Assembly: GCA_903863885.1 (NCBI GenBank) | Contig: CAIPEB010000147.1 | Location: 1-41,767, forward strand | Direction: 5' to 3' | Origin: an uncultured Planctomycetaceae bacterium | Lineage (GTDB): Bacteria; Planctomycetota; Planctomycetia; Pirellulales; Pirellulaceae | DNA: 41,767 bases | In this document: positions 36,462-41,767 of the stretch, piece by piece | Layout: every line of letters starts with the position of its first letter | Numbering within the stretch: the stretch's first letter is position 1 | Notes under the pieces: generated by a model | Seen by the model: only the letters and a program-made list of their open reading frames with translations | Databases searched by the model: none | Told to the model about the DNA's origin: nothing | Program-made: the position numbers and the translations under genes

Positions 36462-37301
36462 TCATTTCAATGACCGGAAGAAATCTCGAAAGAGGATTGT
36501 TTCGGAGAGGCAGTCGTTCTCGTTGCCGTGTTCCCAGTCGATCCAGATGTATTCGATGCCGATCCAGCCGGCATAACCAACTTCCCGCATGACGCTTGCA
36601 ATGCGGCGATAATCGATCGTGTTCTTCGCGAACGAGGTTTGCAGTCGCCCGCGACATGCGCCTCGTACATGGAAATGGGTCGCGTATTTCAGCAACGGCT
36701 CTACGACGGAGTCGGCAACGCCGCGCCGGGCGTAATGCGTGTAGTCGAGCGTCAGCGTGAGACCCGGCACGCACTGAACGAGACGAGCAGCCGATCGCGG
36801 AGAAGGCGCGAGCGATCCAACGTGCGACTCGACGCCAAAGGTGATCTTCCGGGCGCGGCACTCGTCCACTCGCCAGGCCAGTTCGTCGCAGCAGCGCTGC
36901 CAGGACTCTGCGCGAGGCTCGTCGTCCAGAAAGTACACGCCCGGCAGCGTGGTTACGTGCCCGGCACCGCACTCGCCCGCGTAATCGAGCGTCCGAATGA
37001 ACCAGTCACGCGCCTTGCGGCGCCGTGCTGCATTCGGGTGATTGACCGCATAAGCGGCGAAGTCCGGCGCCATCTGCAGGAACACGTCAGCCGCCTTCAG
37101 CCCGCGGACGTCCAGTTTTCGTTTCAGTTGCTTTGCCGATTTGGCGCCTTGTGCAAACTCGCGCGACGGCCACAGGTGCGACCGCCCCTCGAACAATCCG
37201 ATATCGACTCCTTCGAACTTCAGTGCGGAGACAAGATCCAGCACCTGGTCGTGCGACAGCAACGGAAAAGCAAAGTCGGCGCAGGCGAGTCGGTGGGACA
37301 T
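36462..37301 (-). CDS. Xylose-isomerase-like TIM-barrel (sugar phosphate isomerase/epimerase family)
   Basis: 279 residues from ATG 37301, two bases after the SDR stop; GGAG from within the SDR end (ATGGAGTAACC) serves as its ribosome-binding site. The pattern of metal ligands expected for this fold is present: FGVESHVGS (E158), LTLDYTHYA (D186), THFHVRGACRG (H211) and WIGIEYIW (E250). No signal peptide, so it is cytoplasmic. The family includes isomerases, epimerases, dehydratases such as IolE, and 3-oxo-isoapionate decarboxylase (OiaC). The ApnO-like gene in the same unit makes an OiaC-like or related step on a keto sugar acid worth considering, but the reaction is inference. It is the last gene of the minus-strand operon. 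Confidence 0.85.
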   Translation of the reverse strand: MSHRLACADFAFPLLSHDQVLDLVSALKFEGVDIGLFEGRSHLWPSREFAQGAKSAKQLKRKLDVRGLKAADVFLQMAPDFAAYAVNHPNAARRRKARDWFIRTLDYAGECGAGHVTTLPGVYFLDDEPRAESWQRCCDELAWRVDECRARKITFGVESHVGSLAPSPRSAARLVQCVPGLTLTLDYTHYARRGVADSVVEPLLKYATHFHVRGACRGRLQTSFAKNTIDYRRIASVMREVGYAGWIGIEYIWIDWEHGNENDCLSETILFRDFFRSLK

Positions 37302-37303
37302 GG

Positions 37304-38107
37304 TTACTCCATAAAAGCGGTCTTGCCCTGCGTTTCCCATTCGGCGGCCGTCAGGTACCCGCAGTCAACGGTGAGCGACGTGCCGGTCACTCCCGCCGAA
37401 TCTTCGCAACTGAAGAACAGGATGGACCTCGCAACGTCGAGCGGCGTGAGTGCCACGCCCATGGCAACCCGACGCAGTCGGCCGGCCAGCGTCGCCTCGG
37501 GATCGGGCGTCGTGTCGAGATGTTCGCGCAACATGGGCGTGTCCGTAATGCCCGGGCAGACGCAATTGCAGCGAACGCCATCGGCCGCGTAGTCGAGCGC
37601 GATCGAACGCGTGAGTCCGAGTACTGCGTGCTTGGAAGTCGTGTAGATCGGCGTCTTTGCCTGGCCCACAAAACTGCTGATCGAGCCGACGTTGACGATG
37701 TAGCCGCGGTGACTCTGCCGAAGATAGGACATTGCGTACTTGGTCGCGAGGAACATGGATCGGACGTTGACGCCCATCACGAGATCCCAGTCTTCGCCGC
37801 TGCATTCGTGCAGCATCTTGACTTGGACCATGCCGGCGTTGTTCACAACGATCTGCAAGCCACCGAAGGCCTCGGCGGTCTTCTCGATGGAATCGCGGAT
37901 ATCGCTCTCGCGACTCACGTCGCACTCGAGCGCCAGCGCGCGGCCGCCCGAGGTGCGGATCTCTTCGGCAATCGCCTCACACAGTTTCTTGCGGCGACCG
38001 ACCAGGGCCACGCATGCGCCTTCCTGGGCGAAGAGTCGGGCGGTGGCTTCGCCGATACCCGACGAAGCGCCGCTGATCCAGGCGACTTGTCCGGCCAACC
38101 GCTGCAT
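37304..38107 (-). CDS. Short-chain dehydrogenase/reductase (SDR)
   Basis: 267 residues from ATG 38107, 14 bp after the aldolase-bicupin stop. Classical SDR features: SGASSGIG nucleotide loop (12-19), D63 in CDV, NNAG (89-92), N114, S142, Y155 and K159 (YTTSK), and the NCVCPGITDTPM segment. VGRRKK after the second strand suggests NADP(H) preference, since an arginine follows GR. The C-terminus, LTVDCGYLTAAEWETQGK, is usual length. It is cytoplasmic and probably oxidises or reduces a hydroxyl of the same sugar-acid intermediate as its neighbours. Confidence 0.9.
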   Translation of the reverse strand: MQRLAGQVAWISGASSGIGEATARLFAQEGACVALVGRRKKLCEAIAEEIRTSGGRALALECDVSRESDIRDSIEKTAEAFGGLQIVVNNAGMVQVKMLHECSGEDWDLVMGVNVRSMFLATKYAMSYLRQSHRGYIVNVGSISSFVGQAKTPIYTTSKHAVLGLTRSIALDYAADGVRCNCVCPGITDTPMLREHLDTTPDPEATLAGRLRRVAMGVALTPLDVARSILFFSCEDSAGVTGTSLTVDCGYLTAAEWETQGKTAFME

Positions 38108-38121
38108 GTTTCCTGCTCCCT

Positions 38122-39780
38122 TCAGCGCGACTTCCAGGGATTTCCCTCAGCCGTGCAGTTGTGTTCGGCGACAACCATGCGTTCGGGGACGGGCCCTCCG
38201 TACACCCAGATCATGGCCATCGGTTCCTGCGACTCATTAATAAAGTAATGTACGCGGCCGCGTGGTTGCAGCGCGGTCGCACAATTCGACAGCGTGTACT
38301 TGCGCCCTTCGACGATGCAGGTCGCGCGTCCTTGAACAATGCAGATGGATTCGTCGAAGTCGTGGAAGTGGGCGAGAAGCCGGCCACCCGGTTGGAACAG
38401 GCCGAACCCGCCGCTCATCTCGATTCCCGGCACGAGATCGCGATTGAAGTAGTCGATAAAGCTGGCTCCCTGGCCTGCTGTGAAACGATCGGCCGTGCGC
38501 AGACGCGTGACACGTTCAGCTCCTTCTTTGCCCGGCGAGTCCTCGGACATGCCGCGTCGCGAGAAGAACCTGTCGACCAGCGTTCGGCTGGGTGACTCCG
38601 TCGGCATGGCCACATGCGCGACCGCTGGCTGCGATGACGACGCATTCATGGCGGAATGTGCCAGATTGCGCGGTATCGTGATGTTGTCCAGCGCGGTCAG
38701 CGTATAACGCCGTCCTTCTACCTCCACGAGCAGCGACCCGGAGAGCAGCGTGACCGACTCGGTATACGGATGCAGATGGCATTCCAACTGCGAACCCGGC
38801 GCGAAGGTGACAAGTCCTGTGGTGAGGTTGCGTGCTCCCTGCGACTTGCCGACGAGGCACTCGAAGTTTACGCCGCGTCGAAGTTCGGTTGTCATTCCGG
38901 TGCCGACCGGCGTGATGACCTCCGAGCGATCAGGGCGATAGGCTTCGGGAGGCCGGTCGACCACCGCGCTGAGGGTATCGCCTTCGGGAGCAAACGACGC
39001 AACGATGCGGCGATCTTGCCCCACCGTGGCCAGTGCGCCGTGCAGACTGCGGAGCAACAGACCGGAATCGATTCCCAGGCACACCATGCGGAACCCCTGC
39101 CGAAGGCGATCCTGCAGGTTCTCGTTGCTGGTGGCAATGACGCCCACGTTCTTGCCGGCGGCGAGGATCTTGTCCTTCATCGTCAGCAATTGATCGGCGA
39201 CCCCCGGCCCTTCCCATTGGCCACGATAGCCGGCCGAGGATGAATAGTCGGAGGGGCCGAAGAAGAAGAGCTCAACGCCGTCCACCTGCAGCATCGAGTC
39301 GATGGCCCGGCCACCGGCAACCGACTCGACGACGGGCACTACGAGCACGTGCTCGTTGGCTTCTTGCGTGTGCTGGGTGAGACATTGCCCCCAGCAGGTT
39401 GCTCGCTCTGCGCCGATGCCGCGCACGCCCTCGAGCGGATACCGCGCATAGGACACGATCTCGCGCAGCTGATCGGCCGATTCGATCCACGGGACGACAA
39501 TCCCGTCGGCGCCGATGTCCAGCGCTCGTTTGATCAGCCCGATGCTGCGTTCGGCAACCCGCACCAGGACCACGGTCTGACTGCGGACTGCGGCGCGGAT
39601 GTGCTCGACGATTTCTTTCCAGTCGAGGTGCCCGTGCTCAGCGTCCACGACGATCCAGTCGATGCCGAGCGATACGGCCATCTCGGTGATGCTCGGCGAC
39701 TCCAGCGTTACCCAGAGTCCGAACACGGGCGAGTTGTCGGCGAGTTTACGACGCAGACTGCGGACAGCATCAGTCTTCAT
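38122..39780 (-). CDS. HpcH/HpaI-family aldolase fused to two cupin domains
   Basis: 552 residues from ATG 39780. Residues 1-~260 form an HpcH/HpaI class II pyruvate-type aldolase with residues equivalent to those of HpaI: H49 (VVDAEHGHLD), R74 (VLVRVAE), E152 (VPVVESVAGG) and D178 (FFFGPSDYS). Two cupins follow. Cupin 1 has H335, H337, E341 and H375 (CHLHPYTESVTLLSGS); cupin 2 has H471, H473, E477 and H511 (AHFHDFDESICIVQG). Both keep the metal-ligand set G(X)5HXH(X)3-4E(X)6G. Usual HpaI enzymes are ~260 residues, so this is a two-enzyme-sized fusion in one frame. The aldolase would cleave a 2-keto acid to pyruvate plus an aldehyde. The bicupin could isomerise or otherwise process its substrate. 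It is cytoplasmic and is the first gene of the minus-strand operon. Confidence 0.9.
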   Translation of the reverse strand: MKTDAVRSLRRKLADNSPVFGLWVTLESPSITEMAVSLGIDWIVVDAEHGHLDWKEIVEHIRAAVRSQTVVLVRVAERSIGLIKRALDIGADGIVVPWIESADQLREIVSYARYPLEGVRGIGAERATCWGQCLTQHTQEANEHVLVVPVVESVAGGRAIDSMLQVDGVELFFFGPSDYSSSAGYRGQWEGPGVADQLLTMKDKILAAGKNVGVIATSNENLQDRLRQGFRMVCLGIDSGLLLRSLHGALATVGQDRRIVASFAPEGDTLSAVVDRPPEAYRPDRSEVITPVGTGMTTELRRGVNFECLVGKSQGARNLTTGLVTFAPGSQLECHLHPYTESVTLLSGSLLVEVEGRRYTLTALDNITIPRNLAHSAMNASSSQPAVAHVAMPTESPSRTLVDRFFSRRGMSEDSPGKEGAERVTRLRTADRFTAGQGASFIDYFNRDLVPGIEMSGGFGLFQPGGRLLAHFHDFDESICIVQGRATCIVEGRKYTLSNCATALQPRGRVHYFINESQEPMAMIWVYGGPVPERMVVAEHNCTAEGNPWKSR

Positions 39781-39792
39781 GCAGTTGCCTTG

Positions 39793-39817
39793 ATCACTGG
39801 ATGAACAGTGATTATCA
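39793..39817. promoter_or_regulatory. Operator-like inverted repeats between the divergent arms
   Basis: ATCACT (39793-39798) and AGTGAT (39807-39812) are perfect arms with an 8-base spacer. They overlap TGATTATCA (39809-39817), a second palindrome, and a further TGATCATCAG follows at 39821. The whole 79-bp spacer separates the aldolase start (39780) from the regulator start (39860). This is where a FadR/GntR-FCD regulator usually binds to control both arms and itself. Confidence 0.5.
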
Positions 39818-39859
39818 TTCTGATCATCAGAGTCTAGTTAGGGGCTGAGGAGGCGTCAA

Positions 39860-40621
39860 GTGTCTGGAGTGACTCACGCGGTTCCCGTCGACGGCATGGG
39901 AGCTGACAGCGTGTCGGATGCGATTTGGGAATTGGTCCGCACCCGCGGGCTGAGTTCGGGCGATCGGTTGCCGAGTATACGGGAAATGGCCGAACAGTTC
40001 TCCGTCAAACCGTCGCTGGTACGGGACGCGGTGTTGAGGGCGGAATCCCTTGGGCTGGTGCGGGTCTTGCCGCGGGCCGGTATTTTCCTGCGGGCCACGG
40101 GGCCCTCGCCTCGTGCCGGAGCGACAGCCGAGGGCGCTTTTGCCGCGGCTCTGCGGCCGGCCCTATTGTCGGACGACCACAACGTGCTGCATCTGCTGGA
40201 CGCCAGGCGGCTGGTGGAAATTGAACTGGTGGGACGAGCGGCGACCAACCGTCGCCTCGAGGATTTGTTGCCGGTGCGTCAGGCGCTGGACGCGATGCTG
40301 CAGTGTCCGCAGGATGAATCGCGGGCGGAATATGTGGGGCTCGATGTGCGTTTTCATGTCGAGATTGCGCGGCTGGGCGGCAATCAGGTATTGCTCGCGA
40401 TGCAGCGATCGCTGCTGGAATTGCTGGTGCCGTACCTCAAGGAACTTCCCGAGTCGAAGCAGCGCCGGGGCCCGACGGATAGTTCGCACATTGCGATTTA
40501 CGAAGCTCTCGTCGCGGGCGATGCGGATCGGGCGCGGCGCGAGATGCATGCTCATCTGAGCTTGGCTTACGACAGTTTGTTGCGCGACATTCAGCAGCCG
40601 CCGACGGCGGGAAACGCGTGA
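39860..40621 (+). CDS. FadR/GntR-family regulator with FCD ligand domain
   Basis: 253 residues from GTG 39860, with GAGGAGG six bases upstream. Residues ~17-78 form the winged helix-turn-helix (LSSGDRLPSIREMAEQFSVK, SLVRDAVLRAESLGLVRVLP, GIFLR). Residues ~105-245 form the all-helical FCD domain with its metal site D162, H166, H210 and H232 (LDVRFHVEIARLGGN; SSHIAIYEAL; MHAHL). Ligands of this class are typically small organic or sugar acids, with metal coordination of the carboxylate. It is divergent from the aldolase operon and lies 37 bp upstream of the ApnO-like gene, so it probably senses a pathway acid and represses both arms. Confidence 0.9.
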   Translation: MSGVTHAVPVDGMGADSVSDAIWELVRTRGLSSGDRLPSIREMAEQFSVKPSLVRDAVLRAESLGLVRVLPRAGIFLRATGPSPRAGATAEGAFAAALRPALLSDDHNVLHLLDARRLVEIELVGRAATNRRLEDLLPVRQALDAMLQCPQDESRAEYVGLDVRFHVEIARLGGNQVLLAMQRSLLELLVPYLKELPESKQRRGPTDSSHIAIYEALVAGDADRARREMHAHLSLAYDSLLRDIQQPPTAGNA

Positions 40622-40658
40622 CACGCTCGAACACAAACCAACACCGGAGAACGAATCG

Positions 40659-41519
40659 ATGACAACGATTGCGATCATTGGCGCCGGCGGCAAGATGGGT
40701 TGCCGAGTGGTCGATAACCTCAGCAAATTCGACCATCGGTTGTTTCTGGTCGAGGTCAGCGAAGCGGGGCGGGCCAATCTTGCACAGCGCGGGCTGACGA
40801 CTACTCCGCAGGCAGAGGCCATCGCGAATGCGGAGGTCGTCATCTTGGCGCTGCCGGATCGCATTATGAGTCGAATTGCCCACGAACTGGTGCCGCAACT
40901 CCGCGCGGGTACGCTCGTCATAACACTCGATCCGGCGGTGCCGCATGCCGGCGGGTTGCCCGCGCGTCAGGATATCTCTTATTTCGTCACGCATCCGTGC
41001 CATCCGAGCGTGTTTGAACATCTCGAGACCGAGGCGGAGCGTGCGGATTTCTTCGGCGGTGTGCACGCAAAGCAGGTTATTGTGTGTGCGCTGATGCAGG
41101 GGCCGGAATCGCATTACGCGCTGGGCGAGCAGCTAGCCACGCAGTTTCTCGGCCCGGTCATCCGCAGCCATCGCATCACGGTCGAGCAGATGGCGATCCT
41201 CGAACCTGCGCTCACAGAAACCTGCGGCTTGGCTCTGGTGCTCGCACTGCGAGAGGCACTGGAGGAGGCGGTGCGGCGAGGTGTGCCGCGTGCGGCCGCG
41301 GAGGATTTCATGTATGGCCACCTCAAGGTCGAGCTCGGGGTCGCTTTCGGACGCGTCGGCTTTCCGGTCTCTGATGGTGCAAAGCTGATCGCCGAATACG
41401 GACGCCGTCGCATACTGCGCGACGACTGGCTCAAACTGTTCGAACCGGAAAGCGTGAAAGACCAGGTGCAGACTATTCTGCGGCACGAGTTGAGTCCGCC
41501 ACCGGAAGGCCATCGCTGA
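40659..41519 (+). CDS. ApnO-like NAD-dependent oxidoreductase (phosphogluconate-dehydrogenase C-terminal type)
   Basis: 286 residues from ATG 40659, with GGAGAA upstream. GAGGKMG (8-14) is the Rossmann loop, followed by VEVSEAG at the end of the second strand and AEVVILALPD. The middle segment YFVTHPCHPSVF (108-119) and MQGPESHYALGEQLATQF, then EQMAILEPALTETCGLAL and ILRDDWLKLF, match proteins with a PGDH C-terminal domain. That family contains D-apionate oxidoisomerase ApnO (apionate to 3-oxo-isoapionate). Placement next to an FCD regulator, an isomerase-fold enzyme and an aldolase supports a sugar-acid oxidation role. Apionate as substrate is plausible, not shown. Confidence 0.8.
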   Translation: MTTIAIIGAGGKMGCRVVDNLSKFDHRLFLVEVSEAGRANLAQRGLTTTPQAEAIANAEVVILALPDRIMSRIAHELVPQLRAGTLVITLDPAVPHAGGLPARQDISYFVTHPCHPSVFEHLETEAERADFFGGVHAKQVIVCALMQGPESHYALGEQLATQFLGPVIRSHRITVEQMAILEPALTETCGLALVLALREALEEAVRRGVPRAAAEDFMYGHLKVELGVAFGRVGFPVSDGAKLIAEYGRRRILRDDWLKLFEPESVKDQVQTILRHELSPPPEGHR

Positions 41520-41565
41520 CCAGCGATTGGACAACAGCTTTCCGAGCTGACAAACTCCTTTGATA

Positions 41566-41630
41566 ACAGACACCCACACAACGATTTGATAACAGACACC
41601 CACACAACGATTTGATAACAGACACCCACA
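41566..41630. repeat. 26-bp tandem repeats of the terminal motif
   Basis: Two exact 26-bp units (41566-41591 and 41592-41617) plus a 14-base partial third from 41618. Each begins ACAGACACCCACAC and ends AACGATTTGATA. The left terminal repeat has a different spacer here and no tandem array, so the array differs between the two copies. Confidence 0.85.
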
Positions 41631-41767
41631 CGGCGCCGGCGTGAGGAATGTGGGTGTCTGTGTCCGGAAGGGGCCGGAGGAGGATGGGTGTCTGTGTGCT
41701 GAGGGAAAATCGCGCGGAGCAGGCGCGGGGCAGCGATCAGAGCGTGACCGGAAGGCCATCAGGGAGG
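41566..41767. repeat. Right copy of the terminal inverted repeat
   Basis: Reverse-complement match to 180-371, truncated by the window edge at the equivalent of left position 180. It contains the hairpin arms ACAGACACCCACA (41618-41630) and TGTGGGTGTCTGT (41649-41661) around CGGCGCCGG, and a further ATGGGTGTCTGT (41684-41695). It starts 46 bp after the ApnO-like stop. Confidence 0.85.

Overview
The window reads as a piece of a Planctomycetota genome (Pirellulales-like; inferred from gene content only). The markers are a DUF1559-like pseudopilin relative, a hydrazine-synthase-alpha-like di-haem propeller protein, BBP7-like and DUF6268-like outer-membrane barrels, an exported SAM methyltransferase, leucine-rich-repeat exported proteins and many exported glycosidases with unusual domain combinations. 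Coding is dense and GC-rich. I saw no tRNA, rRNA, CRISPR array or complete transposase.

Layout. (1) 1-371: a copy of a terminal repeat with REP-like hairpins, next to the tail of an unidentified reading frame. (2) 0.4-3.4 kb, minus strand: a fusion of a GPP34 (Golgi phosphoprotein 3-like) domain to an FdhF/YdeP-type molybdopterin oxidoreductase. (3) 3.6-17.7 kb: mostly exported single genes, comprising two beta-barrels, a NAGPA/beta-propeller glycosidase fusion, an exported methyltransferase, a DUF1559-like protein, an LRR protein, a di-haem HzsA-like protein, a beta-helix protein, a LamG-like protein and two small membrane proteins. (4) 18-34.3 kb: a carbohydrate-degradation island. Four plus-strand genes (GH127/DUF1680, a clan GH-A-like enzyme, a TIM-barrel enzyme with a discoidin domain, and a trimerization-domain glycosidase-like protein) converge on four minus-strand genes (phospholipase D-like, six-hairpin glycosidase, Tat-exported sulfite-oxidase-like molybdoenzyme, GH71/99-like). 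Short dispersed repeats lie between some of these genes. (5) 34.5-36.4 kb: a small exported ORF and a Tat-signal protein of unknown function. (6) 36.4-41.5 kb: a divergent catabolic unit. On the minus strand lie an HpcH/HpaI aldolase fused to two cupins, an SDR and a xylose-isomerase-like TIM barrel. On the plus strand lie a FadR/GntR-FCD regulator and an oxidoreductase resembling ApnO (D-apionate oxidoisomerase). An operator-like inverted repeat lies between the two arms. (7) 41.57 kb to the end: a second copy of the terminal repeat, inverted relative to the first.

Working model (inference): the exported enzymes of region 4 release sugars from a branched polysaccharide in the envelope or outside the cell. 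The cytoplasmic unit of region 6 oxidises, isomerises and cleaves a sugar acid, possibly a branched one such as apionate, under FCD-regulator control. The least ordinary items are the GPP34-FdhF fusion, the aldolase-bicupin fusion with its regulated pathway, and the inverted REP-like repeats bounding the window.
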